From Paraphotobacterium marinum (GTDB lineage: Bacteria > Pseudomonadota > Gammaproteobacteria > Enterobacterales > Vibrionaceae): a stretch of 64,000 nucleotides of DNA. The first letter of the stretch is position 1. The number at the start of each line of letters is the position of its first letter. Shown here piece after piece: positions 38,210 to 48,757 of the stretch. Below the pieces are notes generated by a model, which worked only from the letters and a program-made list of their open reading frames with translations, did not search any database and had not been told where the DNA came from. The stretch spans positions 372,001 through 436,000 of the forward strand of contig NZ_CP022355.1 in the NCBI RefSeq assembly GCF_002216855.1. The letters run 5' to 3'. A program made the translations under genes and the position numbers.

Positions 38210-38288
38210 ATAACTTTACTTTTAAATTGTATTATATTAACACACAATTTATTATATAGAGAAAAAGAATAATAAAAAGGATTTTGAA

Positions 38289-38588
38289 ATGCTAATAGTA
38301 CAAATTTTAATAATTTTTATAATAGGATTTGTTTTTGGATATTTTACATTTTCAATCATTTCCTCTAAAAATAAATCCAGCAAAGCACTAAAGGAAGAGC
38401 TCAGAGTTGTAAAGCATGAGATGGAACAATATAAACAGGATGTTGCTGATCACTTTTCATGCACAACGAAATTAATAAATCAAATATCTAAAGACTGTAA
38501 TAAATTAAATTCACATATGACAAATAGCTCAAATTATCTCATTGATTCAAATTTTCATTTGTTAGAGAGTTTAAATAAAGATAATTAA
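38289..38588 (+). CDS. zapG: Division/envelope protein ZapG (YhcB, DUF1043)
   Basis: Small inner-membrane protein with an N-terminal transmembrane helix (residues 3-23, with GFVFGYFTF) and a cytoplasmic coiled coil (ALKEELRVVKHEMEQYKQDVADHF). The HF and Asn-rich end are typical of YhcB. In E. coli it links cell division and elongation with envelope synthesis. It has 99 residues against 132 in E. coli; the C-terminal disordered part is shorter. It lies between divergent zapE and degQ. Confidence 0.9.
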   Translation: MLIVQILIIFIIGFVFGYFTFSIISSKNKSSKALKEELRVVKHEMEQYKQDVADHFSCTTKLINQISKDCNKLNSHMTNSSNYLIDSNFHLLESLNKDN

Positions 38589-38644
38589 ACACAAATTAAT
38601 ACAAACTTATAATTTATAAAATTAGGAACGGAGTCATCATTATT

Positions 38645-40009
38645 ATGTTCAAAAAAAAATTAACATTATCATTTAGTATTATACTTATGTTACTTTGCAT
38701 AATCCCAAGCTTTTCAAATGCTTCAATATTAATAAAAGATTCCAATACACAGAGTCTTGCTCCAATGTTAAAAACAGTAACACCTGCCGTAGTAAGTATA
38801 GCAGTTGAAGGAAAAAAAATAACAAAGTCTAAATTACCTGATAATATCCCTGAACAGTTTAAGCATTTTTTTGGACCTAACTTTCCCAAAGATCAGGCTA
38901 CTGAGCAACCTTTTGCTGCTCTTGGTTCAGGTGTCATCATAAATGCAGAAAAAGGTTATGTAGTCACAAACTATCATGTAATTAAAGATGCCGATAAAAT
39001 AACAGTAGCATTAAATGATGGTAGAGAAATAAAAGCAAAGCTAATGGGTGATGATGAAATGTCAGATATAGCTTTGCTCCAATTAGATAACACCAAAGAT
39101 TTGTCTCAAATACCTCTTGCAAATTCGGATAATCTGCAAGTTGGTGATTTTGTGGTTGCTATTGGCAATCCTTTTGGCCTTGGTGAAACTGTAACCTCTG
39201 GTATAATCTCTGCACTGGGTAGAAGTGGATTAAACCTTGAAAATTATGAAAGTTTTATTCAGACTGATGCTGCAATTAATACCGGAAATTCAGGTGGCGC
39301 ACTAGTTAATTTAAATGGTCAACTGATTGGAATTAATACTGCTATTGTAGGACCTAATGGTGGTAATGTAGGAATAGGCTTCGCCATTCCCTCCAATATG
39401 GTTAAAAACTTAGTAAATCAAATAGTAAAATATGGGAAAGTCAGAAGAGCTGTTCTTGGTATCATTGGAAGTGAATTAACTGCAGACTTAGCAAAAGCCT
39501 TTGATTACAACACTAATCACGGCGCATTTATTAGTCAAGTTTTACCTGACTCCGCAGCCTCTAAAGCAGGACTAAAGCCGGGTGATATTATTACATCCCT
39601 AGACAATAAAAAAATTAATACGTTCGCGCAGCTTCGTGCAAATATAGGTACTATGGGAATAGATAAAACCATAACATTAGGAATACTTAGGAATGGCAAA
39701 AATCTCAATGTTAAAGTAACTCTAGAATCCGCAAAAGGCATTCCAGATGCAGAAACAAAGGAAATCAACAAAGTTTTAAATGGAACCACTTTACAAGATA
39801 TAAATAGCGGAATTAAAGTTGTCGATATTACAAAAGACTCTTCAGCATACCGATACGGCCTAAGACAAAATGATATTATCATCGGTTTGAACAAAATAAA
39901 AATAAATAATAAAAAAGAACTAGAAAAAGAACTTTCAAAACATAAAAATGATATCATTGCACTTCACATAAAAAGACAAAATGCGACATTATTCATTATA
40001 ATGAAGTAA
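38645..40009 (+). CDS. degQ: Periplasmic serine endoprotease DegQ/DegP (HtrA family)
   Basis: Periplasmic chaperone-protease for misfolded envelope proteins. A signal peptide (about 1-26, ending PSFSNA) is followed by the trypsin-like domain with the triad His in TNYHVIK, Asp in MSDIALLQL and Ser in GNSGGALVNL. Two PDZ domains follow: GAFISQVLPDSAASKAGLKPGD and a second, shorter one with SSAYRYGLRQNDIIIGLN. It has 454 residues. By sequence it may equally be called DegP; I use degQ because of the zapG-degQ-degS order. A rho-independent terminator follows. Confidence 0.95.
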   Translation: MFKKKLTLSFSIILMLLCIIPSFSNASILIKDSNTQSLAPMLKTVTPAVVSIAVEGKKITKSKLPDNIPEQFKHFFGPNFPKDQATEQPFAALGSGVIINAEKGYVVTNYHVIKDADKITVALNDGREIKAKLMGDDEMSDIALLQLDNTKDLSQIPLANSDNLQVGDFVVAIGNPFGLGETVTSGIISALGRSGLNLENYESFIQTDAAINTGNSGGALVNLNGQLIGINTAIVGPNGGNVGIGFAIPSNMVKNLVNQIVKYGKVRRAVLGIIGSELTADLAKAFDYNTNHGAFISQVLPDSAASKAGLKPGDIITSLDNKKINTFAQLRANIGTMGIDKTITLGILRNGKNLNVKVTLESAKGIPDAETKEINKVLNGTTLQDINSGIKVVDITKDSSAYRYGLRQNDIIIGLNKIKINNKKELEKELSKHKNDIIALHIKRQNATLFIIMK

Positions 40010-40024
40010 TTTGCCTTATTTAAG

Positions 40025-40060
40025 GTTAGAGCACTGAGAATTATGTGCTCTAACTTTTTT
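40025..40060 (+). terminator. Rho-independent terminator after degQ
   Basis: Nine-bp perfect stem GTTAGAGCA / TGCTCTAAC (40025-40033 and 40046-40054) followed by six T. The first ATG of the degS reading frame (40043) lies inside this hairpin. Confidence 0.88.
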
Positions 40061-41125
40061 GAAATAGGAAAATATAATACTTTGAAATATGTAAAAACAG
40101 TTGTTTTCGGGATTATTATAGCAGTATTGCTCCTGGTTTTTTTTCCTAATATTAGATCAGGGAAATTCAGTTCCTTATTCCATCAAGAGTCTAGTGTTAT
40201 AAGTTACAACCAAGCTGTAAACAAAGCTGCTCCTGCAGTGGTAAGCATATTTAGTTTACAGGCTAATAATACACGAAAATCCACGCTTAATAATTCAAGT
40301 CTTGGCTCAGGCGTAATTATACAGTCTACTGGTTACATACTAACTAATGAGCATGTTATTCAAGGATCCACCGCAATTAGAGTAATGCTTTCAAATGGAC
40401 AACTTTTACCTGCTAAGGTAATTGGTAAAGACACTATTTCTGATATTGCAGTTTTAAAAATAGACGCAAGCAATTTACCCATAATTACAGTAAATTATAA
40501 ATATAAACCAAAGGTTGGTGATTTGGTTTTGGCCATAGGCAATCCTTATGGACTCGGGCAATCTGTTTCACAAGGAATAATATCTGCAATAGGAAAATAT
40601 AATATTCAACCAAACTCAAGAAATCAATATATCCAAACGGATGCGGCAATTAATGCAGGAAACTCTGGGGGAGCATTAATAAACTCTAGAGGAGAGTTCG
40701 TTGGTCTTAATTCTTCAGTTTTTCAAAACAATGCAAAAGTGACTACTGAGGGTATTTCTTTTGTTATTCCTTATTCTCAAGCAATTAAACTCACAAATGA
40801 AATTATTAAAAATGGAAAAGTGATTAGAGGATATGTCGGCATTACTGGTGATACTATTATGCCTAATCTTTACCAAACAAAAAATAAAAATTATAAAATA
40901 TTTGGCTTATTGGTAAGAGCCGTAGCTAAAGGATCACCTGCAGAAAAATCGGGAATAAAAAGTGGCGATATAATTATTCAAATAAATAATGAAAAACCAA
41001 CATCAAATAAAAATATCAGCGAAGCTATCGCTGAATTAAAGCCAGATTCCACTGCTATATTTAAGATTTTAAGAAAAAATAAAATTATTTCAGTACACGT
41101 CAATGTAGAAGAACTAAAAAATTAA
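40043..41125 (+). CDS. degS: Site-1 protease DegS (inner-membrane HtrA, envelope stress sensor)
   Basis: Membrane-anchored protease that senses misfolded porins and starts the sigma-E response by cutting RseA. One transmembrane segment (VVFGIIIAVLLLVFFPNI) is followed by the protease domain: His in TNEHVIQ, Asp in ISDIAVLKI and Ser in NAGNSGGALIN. A single PDZ domain follows (GLLVRAVAKGSPAEKSGIKSGD). The only ATG upstream of the membrane helix lies inside the degQ terminator. A TTG at 40082 (after TATAAT at 40073-40078 and AGGA) is a plausible alternative that removes 13 residues. The 360-residue length includes the longer start. Confidence 0.94.
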   Translation: MCSNFFEIGKYNTLKYVKTVVFGIIIAVLLLVFFPNIRSGKFSSLFHQESSVISYNQAVNKAAPAVVSIFSLQANNTRKSTLNNSSLGSGVIIQSTGYILTNEHVIQGSTAIRVMLSNGQLLPAKVIGKDTISDIAVLKIDASNLPIITVNYKYKPKVGDLVLAIGNPYGLGQSVSQGIISAIGKYNIQPNSRNQYIQTDAAINAGNSGGALINSRGEFVGLNSSVFQNNAKVTTEGISFVIPYSQAIKLTNEIIKNGKVIRGYVGITGDTIMPNLYQTKNKNYKIFGLLVRAVAKGSPAEKSGIKSGDIIIQINNEKPTSNKNISEAIAELKPDSTAIFKILRKNKIISVHVNVEELKN

Positions 41126-41138
41126 GATTTTTTAGTTC
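41111..41138. terminator. Palindromic hairpin between convergent degS and murA
   Basis: Perfect 12-base arms GAACTAAAAAAT / ATTTTTTAGTTC with a four-base loop that contains the degS stop. It is symmetrical and could end transcription from both sides, though no separate T run follows. Confidence 0.6.
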
Positions 41139-41152
41139 TATTCTACTACTTA

Positions 41153-42675
<1,523 letters not shown>

Positions 42676-42699
42676 TTATACTCCACTTTCTTAAAATGA

Positions 42700-43338
42700 C
42701 TATTTTTTTGTAAGCTTTATATTAGCTTTTGCTTGACTATTTAAAAACTGGATTAAGCCATTTATTCCTTTATTTCTTATTAAACCAGACCACTCATTTT
42801 GTTTTGTTGAAATTAAACTAATTCCCTCAGCTATCATATCAAAAGCTTCCCATTTTTTGAATTTTGGATTCCATCTAAGGACAAAATATATATTTATTTT
42901 TGGAGAATTTGCATCTGAAATCACTGCTAAAACTTTAGTAATTGATTTATTTGATGGTACTGGTGAGTTTATAATTTTTACTTTTTGCTTATTATACTGA
43001 GTTAAAATTTGAGCAAATTGAGTTACTAAATAATTTGAGAATGCATTGACATACCTTTTTCTTTCTTCTTTTGTTGTTTGACGAAGTTTGGGGCCTAAAG
43101 CTTTATATGCAGAATAAGTAACATTTACATATGGAAGTAGTTCAGTACGAACAATATTTTTAAGGGTATTAGGGTTACTTTTAATTTGTACTTGATTACT
43201 TTTAATTTTTGAAAATAAATTAACAGAAATACCCTTAATCATTTCATTCGGGTTGGCCTGATTAACTTTTTGAGACCAAGCTGAGAATGAAAAAATGAAC
43301 AAACAGCAAATATACAAAAAATTTTTAAACTTAAACAT
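42700..43338 (-). CDS. mlaC: Periplasmic phospholipid-binding protein MlaC
   Basis: Soluble carrier that shuttles phospholipid between the MlaA-porin complex in the outer membrane and MlaFED in the inner membrane. A signal peptide (about 1-22, ending SFSAWS) precedes the MlaC domain: NPNTLKNIVRTELLPYVNVTY, LRQTTKEERKRYVNAFSNYLV and the C-terminal YVFLRWNPKFKKWEAFDM-like segment (here NIYFVLRWNPKFKKWEAFDM). GISLISTKQNEWSGLI follows. There are 212 residues. mlaD ends 16 bases upstream. Confidence 0.95.
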   Translation of the reverse strand: MFKFKNFLYICCLFIFSFSAWSQKVNQANPNEMIKGISVNLFSKIKSNQVQIKSNPNTLKNIVRTELLPYVNVTYSAYKALGPKLRQTTKEERKRYVNAFSNYLVTQFAQILTQYNKQKVKIINSPVPSNKSITKVLAVISDANSPKINIYFVLRWNPKFKKWEAFDMIAEGISLISTKQNEWSGLIRNKGINGLIQFLNSQAKANIKLTKK

Positions 43339-43354
43339 AGATCAATCCTTCAAA

Positions 43355-43822
43355 TTATTTAGAGTTAATATTATATAAAATCTTACCTATTAAATCCTCT
43401 AAAATTAATGCAGATTTCGTGTCTTCAATATAAGCACCATTCTTCAAAATTTCAGTGTTTTCATCTGAAAAGCCAGGAGTAATTGCTAAATATTGAGCAC
43501 CCAATAAACCAGATGTTAGAATAGACGCCGATGACGAATTAGGTAAGTGCATTTTTTTTTCTATTGTAAAGCTTACCTCTGGTATGAATGTTTTAGGATC
43601 TATATTTATAGAAGTCACCTCACCCACAACAACACCACCAATTTTAACTGGAGCTCGAACTTTTAAACTACCGATGTTATCAAAGTTTGCATGCAGGGTT
43701 ATCTGTGGCTCTGTCGAAAAAGCATTATTATTTGAGAGTTTAAAAGTCAAAATTAACAATGCAGATAACCCAAAACAAACAAACAATCCGACCCAAAAAT
43801 GTAATTTCAAATGATTTTGCAT
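43355..43822 (-). CDS. mlaD: Phospholipid transport protein MlaD (MCE domain)
   Basis: Single-pass protein that forms a hexameric periplasmic ring on MlaFE. The start at 43822 (MQNHLKLHFWVGLFVC) lies one base after the mlaE stop. One transmembrane segment (about 9-28) precedes the MCE domain: HANFDNIGSLKVRAPVKIGG, VVVGEVTSINID, and SSASILTSGLLGAQYLAITPG. The C-terminal helix is short. There are 155 residues, a little below the E. coli 183. Confidence 0.95.
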   Translation of the reverse strand: MQNHLKLHFWVGLFVCFGLSALLILTFKLSNNNAFSTEPQITLHANFDNIGSLKVRAPVKIGGVVVGEVTSINIDPKTFIPEVSFTIEKKMHLPNSSSASILTSGLLGAQYLAITPGFSDENTEILKNGAYIEDTKSALILEDLIGKILYNINSK

Positions 43823-43823
43823 A

Positions 43824-44609
43824 TTAATTTCCAAACATAATGAATGTTAATATGAAGTCCATACCTAATACTAACAAAGAACCTTGAACAACAGCTTTTG
43901 TGGTTGCTGAACCCAAACCATCTGGAGTTGGCTTAGCATAATAACCATGATATAAGCTTGATAAAGTACCTACTAGAGCAAACATAAAAGATTTGATAAT
44001 ACAATTCAAAACATCATACTTCAAATTTATAGAATCCTGAACTGAAGACAAAAACTCACCTCCGTTGACCCCATTCCAATATACAGCAACAATATAACCT
44101 CCCCAAACTCCAATTACCACAAAAATTAGTGTTAGAATTGGAACTGCAATTAAACAGGACCAAAATCTTGGAGATATAACTCTTTTTAATGGATTAATGC
44201 CCATAACTTCAAGACTTGATAATTGTTCAGTTGCTTTCATTAGACCAATTTCTGCTGTAATTGATGTACAAGCCCTTCCAATAAAAAGTAATGCGGTAAT
44301 AACCGGACCAAGTTCTCTTAACAAGGAAAGAGAAATTAATTGGCCGAGACTACTTTCAGCACCAAAGTTAACCAGTATAACATATCCTTGAAAACTGATC
44401 ACCATACCAATAAAAATAGCAGAAACAACAATGATAGGTAATGAAAGAATCCCTGACTTATAAATTTCTTTTAAGACAATAGAGTAATTTTTTTTAAATT
44501 CTGGTCGACTCAGTAACACATCAAACAACAACATAAATGCTTTACCCATCGAACATACCCAGTTCAAGAACTTATAACCAACTAAGCATATTAAATTAAC
44601 ATTTTTCAT
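43824..44609 (-). CDS. mlaE: Phospholipid transport permease MlaE
   Basis: Polytopic membrane core of the Mla ABC transporter. The 261-residue product has about five membrane segments and the MlaE signatures: YKSGILSLPIIVVSAIFIGMV, LGPVITALLFIGRACTSITAE, IGLMKATEQLSSLEVMGINPL and ISPRFWSCLIAVPILTL. YYAKPTPDGLGSATTKAVV follows near the C-terminus. It follows mlaF after 14 bases. Confidence 0.97.
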   Translation of the reverse strand: MKNVNLICLVGYKFLNWVCSMGKAFMLLFDVLLSRPEFKKNYSIVLKEIYKSGILSLPIIVVSAIFIGMVISFQGYVILVNFGAESSLGQLISLSLLRELGPVITALLFIGRACTSITAEIGLMKATEQLSSLEVMGINPLKRVISPRFWSCLIAVPILTLIFVVIGVWGGYIVAVYWNGVNGGEFLSSVQDSINLKYDVLNCIIKSFMFALVGTLSSLYHGYYAKPTPDGLGSATTKAVVQGSLLVLGMDFILTFIMFGN

Positions 44610-44623
44610 AATAAAATCTTTTT

Positions 44624-45400
44624 CTACGAATAATTAAGGGGAATAGGTCCATCAATTGATCCTGTTAAAAATTGTTTAACTATGGGGTTATTACTTTGCT
44701 TTAGTTCACAAGGCGTGCCTGATGCAATTATTTCATTTTTATAAACCATACAAACTTTATCCGACAAAGACATCACTTCATCGACATCATGAGATACAAT
44801 AATCGATGTAATGTTGTATTCATTATTAAATTTTTTAATTAACTCAAGTAAACTAGATTTAGTGATTGGGTCTTGTCCCACAAAAGGCTCATCATACATC
44901 ATTAAACTTGGCCTTGTAACAAGAGCCCTAGCCAATGCAACACGCCTCTGCATTCCCCCAGAAAGTTCCGAAGGATATTTTTTTGTAGCAAACTCTAATC
45001 CAACCGAATACAATATTTCTTTTACTTTTAAGTCAATAATATCTTTGTCGTTCGTTATTTCTTTTAAAGGATAAGCGACATTTTCATACACGCAATAATC
45101 ACTAAACAACGCGCCAGATTGAAAAAGTAATCCCATTTTTTTTCTAATTTTGAATAACTCTTTTGAAGAAATGTTACTTAAATTTTTTTGAAAGACCGCT
45201 ATAGAACCTGTATCAGGTTTATAAATTCCCGCAATCAACTTTAATAGTGTTGTCTTCCCTATACCTGATTGACCAATTATAGAGGTTATTTTCCCCCTCT
45301 CAATTCTTAAGTTTAAATCTTCAAATATTTTTTTGCTTTCATATGAGAAACTTAACTTTTGAATATCTACCAATATATTTGCACTACGATTATTTATCAT
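44624..45400 (-). CDS. mlaF: Phospholipid transport ATP-binding protein MlaF
   Basis: ATPase of the Mla system that maintains outer-membrane lipid asymmetry. The 258-residue product has Walker A IIGQSGIGKTTLLKL, Q-loop LLFQSGALFSDYCVYENV, the signature LSGGMQRRVALARAL, Walker B LMMYDEPFVGQDP and the switch His in IIVSHDVDEV. It is the first gene of mlaFEDC and diverges from lptC over a 144-base gap. The kdsD and kdsC genes often found upstream are missing. MlaB, the STAS partner that stabilises MlaF in E. coli, is also missing. Confidence 0.96.
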   Translation of the reverse strand: MINNRSANILVDIQKLSFSYESKKIFEDLNLRIERGKITSIIGQSGIGKTTLLKLIAGIYKPDTGSIAVFQKNLSNISSKELFKIRKKMGLLFQSGALFSDYCVYENVAYPLKEITNDKDIIDLKVKEILYSVGLEFATKKYPSELSGGMQRRVALARALVTRPSLMMYDEPFVGQDPITKSSLLELIKKFNNEYNITSIIVSHDVDEVMSLSDKVCMVYKNEIIASGTPCELKQSNNPIVKQFLTGSIDGPIPLNYS

Positions 45401-45544
45401 TGCTTATAAAATTTCAGAACCTTGTTTTCAATATAATCAAAAAAAAAGTTATTGTATAGTTTTACAAAAAATCATCACAAAAAAATTACACTTTATTGAT
45501 AAAAGTAGTAAAATAAGTTTTATGAAAAATGAATGATATAACGT

Positions 45545-46105
45545 ATGATTAAAAAATTTTGTTTATATTTTTTCTATTTAGTTATTTTTATTTTCTTGGG
45601 TTACTGGGCAATACAGATAAGCTTGATTAATGAGTCCATAAAAAAGGAATACAGTAGCAAAGCATCTGCAAGTAATATAGTGCTAAATGAATATACTAAA
45701 AATGGAAAACTATCTAAGACTTTAGTAGCTGATCATGTTACTTATAATGGAGAAAATAAAAAATCTTTTTATTATGATCCTAAATTAAGCGTTTGGAATT
45801 TAAACTCTAAAGAGCTTCAAAAAGAGTGGTACATGAGCAGTGATGTAGGTATACTTGATAATGATGGTTTACTATTGCTTAGAAAGAATGTCGTTCTGTT
45901 AGGGTACGACTCCCAATTAAAAAAAATAACCACAAATAGTCTACAGTACAACACTAAAAACTCTAATTTTTACTCATCTGACTTTGTGAAAATATATGGC
46001 CAAAACTTTATAAATTCTGGGACAGGTGTTAAAGGAAATTTTAACAATAAAACAGCTACAATTTTAGAAGATGCAAAAGGAACTTATGAACAGAATATTA
46101 ATTAG
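45545..46105 (+). CDS. lptC: LPS export protein LptC
   Basis: Bitopic inner-membrane protein that passes LPS from LptB2FG to the LptA bridge. The N-terminus has one transmembrane segment (about 6-26, FCLYFFYLVIFIFLGYWAI). The periplasmic part shows the LptC beta-jellyroll: NGKLSKTLVADHVTYN, DPKLSVWNL, YMSSDVGILDNDGLLLLRKNV and YNTKNSNFYSSDFVKIYGQNF. There are 186 residues. Its 3' end overlaps lptA by 20 bases. Confidence 0.93.
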   Translation: MIKKFCLYFFYLVIFIFLGYWAIQISLINESIKKEYSSKASASNIVLNEYTKNGKLSKTLVADHVTYNGENKKSFYYDPKLSVWNLNSKELQKEWYMSSDVGILDNDGLLLLRKNVVLLGYDSQLKKITTNSLQYNTKNSNFYSSDFVKIYGQNFINSGTGVKGNFNNKTATILEDAKGTYEQNIN

Positions 46106-46585
46106 TTTAATTTTATTTAGCAGCTCTTTATTTGCTTTAGATAACGACTCACAAAAGCCCATAAATGTATCAGCATCTCAACAGTCAGTGGATGGTATAA
46201 AAAACATATCTATATTCACTGGAGATGTCGTAGTTACTCAAGGAACTAGAAAATTAGAAGCTGATAAAGTAACCATCAAAAAGATTTTAACTAAAAGCTC
46301 ACAAAAAAAGACTTTTTTCTCATCCAGGCATATGGACATCCTGCCGTATATACTGATAAAGATGAATCAGGGCTAAAAAGAGTAGGAAAAGCGAAACACA
46401 TTGAATGGGATCAACAAAAAAACACTATCATAATGATTGGAAAAGCCGAATTAATTAAAGGTTCAAATTCAGTTGCTGGGAACAAAATTATTTACAATAC
46501 TTTAACTAAAAATAGTCAAGCATTTGGTTCAAAGGATTCAAAAGTTATAACAATATATGTCCCAGAAGAAAATAAGAAGAAATAG
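46086..46585 (+). pseudogene. lptA: LPS transport periplasmic protein LptA, one frameshift
   Basis: Periplasmic bridge protein for LPS. The start at 46086 (MNRILISLILFSSSLFA signal peptide) has AGGA five bases upstream, inside the lptC end. The mature part begins QKPINVSASQQSVDGIKNIS and FTGDVVVTQGTRKLEADKV. The frame stops early because of the run of seven A at 46303-46309. One added A gives FFLIQAYGHPAVYTDKDES, KAKHIEWDQQKNTIIMIGKA, ELIKGSNSVAGNKIIYNTLT and a stop at 46585. Repaired length is 166 residues, against 185 in E. coli. The gene is essential in most LPS-bearing bacteria, and no other copy is visible. Confidence 0.9.
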
Positions 46586-46587
46586 AG

Positions 46588-47312
46588 ATGTCAACTTTAA
46601 AAGTACAAAATCTAAAAAATCCTATAAAAAAAGAACCGTTGTTTCGGACTTTAATGTTGAAGTTTCAACGGGTGAGGTTATTGGTCTTCTAGGCCCTAAT
46701 GGTGCTGGTAAAACAACAGCATTCTATATGATTATAGGTCTAGTACAAAGTGATTCAGGTGCGATTTTACTTGATGGCAAAAATATATCAGACAAACCAA
46801 TGAATTTAAGAGCACGAGCAGGTTTAGGTTACCTACCCCAAGAAAACTCTATATTTAGAAAATTAACAGTTAAACAGAATATATTAGCAGTTTTAGAAAC
46901 AATCCCTGCTTTATCAAAAAAACAACGATTAAAAAAGTGTCATGATTTACTGGAAGAATTTAACATTACACATATTATTGATAGTATGGGTATATCTTTA
47001 TCTGGTGGAGAAAGGAGACGAGTTGAAATAGCTAGAGCTCTTGCAACGGATCCGAAGTTTATTTTGCTCGATGAGCCTTTTGCTGGTGTTGATCCTATAT
47101 CTGTTATAGATATAAAAAAACATATTTCACATTTAAAAGAAAGAGGTATAGGTGTTTTGATTACAGATCATAATGTAAGAGAAACTCTTGATGTATGTGA
47201 AAGAGCATGCATACTTAGTTCTGGTCATATAATCGCTTCAGGCTCTCCTGATGATATTCTAAATAATGAAAGTGTTAGAAAAGTTTACCTTGGAGATCAT
47301 TTCTCAGTTTAA
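46588..47312 (+). pseudogene. lptB: LPS export ABC transporter ATPase LptB, one frameshift near the start
   Basis: ATPase that powers LPS extraction. The proper start is the ATG at 46588, two bases after the repaired lptA stop: [20 protein letters not shown]. This frame is broken at the run of six A at 46614-46619; adding one A restores it and gives 241 residues, exactly the E. coli length. Downstream everything is intact: [33 protein letters not shown], the signature [16 protein letters not shown], Walker [13 protein letters not shown], and [10 protein letters not shown]. Read without repair, the frame can be extended to an ATG at 46557 with an unrelated basic N-terminus, which is probably how automatic annotation would call it. 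Confidence 0.92.
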
Positions 47313-47345
47313 AGACTATTGTTTATAGAAAGGGAGTAATAATAA

Positions 47346-48756
47346 ATGAAAAACACTATTAATTTAAAATTAAATCAAAAAATTACTATGACTCCCCAAC
47401 TGCAATTAGCTATTAAGTTAATGCAGTTATCAAAAGTGGAACTAATTAATGAAATTCAGTCAATATATGAATCTAATCCACTACTTGAACTAAACGAAAA
47501 TCAAGCATCTCAGGATATTTCACTAACGAAAGATAGCTCTCATGAAGTAATAGAAGAACTTAATTTTAATGAAAACTTCCAACAATCTCCAAACACAAAA
47601 AACATTGAGCAAATCGATTCTGATTATAAGTATCAACAAAAGCAACAATTAAATATTAACGAATATTTATTGTGGCAAGCTAATTTATCATCATTTTCAG
47701 AAGATGAATTAATTGCCGCACAAATAATTATTGACAATATTGATGATGATGCATTTCTCAAAATTGAAGTCCAAGAAATTGTGAGAATAATTAATCATAA
47801 AAAGTTTAATGAACAATTTATCTTAAATGTGTTGGAAAAAATAAAACACTTTGAACCATTAGGTTCCGGAACATCATCTCCAATTGAATTTCTTTTTTTT
47901 CAAATAGATCTGATAAGTTGCACCAATAAAACAAAAGATTTTTTAAAAGAACTAATTCTAAGAGAGTTTAGAGAGTTAAATAAAATTGACATCAATTTTT
48001 TAATGTCAGATTACAATCTTACGCTCAAAGAATCCCGAGAAATATTATCAATTTTTGAAACCTTATCATATAAGCCTAATACAAGTTTTTTAGTTTCTAC
48101 TGATACCACAAATTCATATATAACAGCTGACGTCACTCTTAAAAAATCAAATAATGATTGGTATTTTTTTATCAATAAGGAAACAATCCCCTCTCTAAAG
48201 ATAAATGAAAACTATTTATCGTTTATGCATAAAGAAAATACTGAGCAATACGAGTATTTAAAAGATAATCTTCAAAAAGCTAAATGGTTTATTAAAAGCC
48301 TTGATATGCGAAATAATACTCTTCTTCAAGTTGCAAAATCCATTTTTGAATTTCAAGCTGGTTTTTTTGAACATGGTGAAGAGGCTATGAGACCAATGAT
48401 ATTGAATGATATTGCTCAAAGACTTAACATGCATGAATCAACAATATCAAGAATTACTACTAATAAATTTATACAAACTCCTAGAGGTATTTTGAACTAA
48501 AATATTTTTTTCGAGCAAAGTTAGAACGCTAGGAGGTGGAAATTGTTCTTCTATAGTGATTAAGTCATTTATCAAAAAAATAATTAACACTGAAAATCAC
48601 GATAAACCTTTTAGTGATATTCAAATATCTTCAATTCTAAACAAACAGGGGCTTAAAGTAGCGAGAAGAACTGTAGCAAAATACAGAGAAGAAATGGGAT
48701 TTTTATCATCAAGCATGCGAAAGAAAAATTATAAACTTACTTTTAAAGGGAATTAG
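47346..48756 (+). pseudogene. rpoN: RNA polymerase sigma-54 factor RpoN, two frameshifts near the C-terminus
   Basis: Alternative sigma factor for promoters that need enhancer-binding ATPases. Region I is clear (LNQKITMTPQLQLAIKLMQLS, ESNPLLELNE), followed by an acidic region and the core-binding domain. The frame is open for 384 residues and ends in RGILN. Adding a T to the T4 run 48490-48493 and one to the T7 run 48505-48511 gives RGIFELKYFFSSKVRTLGGG, then the RpoN box ARRTVAKYRE and a stop at 48756 (470 residues). Unrepaired, the protein would lack the -24-recognising RpoN box. GGGAG precedes the ATG. The hpf and ptsN genes that usually follow are absent. Confidence 0.92.
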
Positions 48757-48757
48757 A

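Noticed and set aside
39535-39957. 140-residue minus-strand frame inside degQ
   Set aside because: Antisense of the PDZ domains of DegQ; hydrophobic noise without family features.
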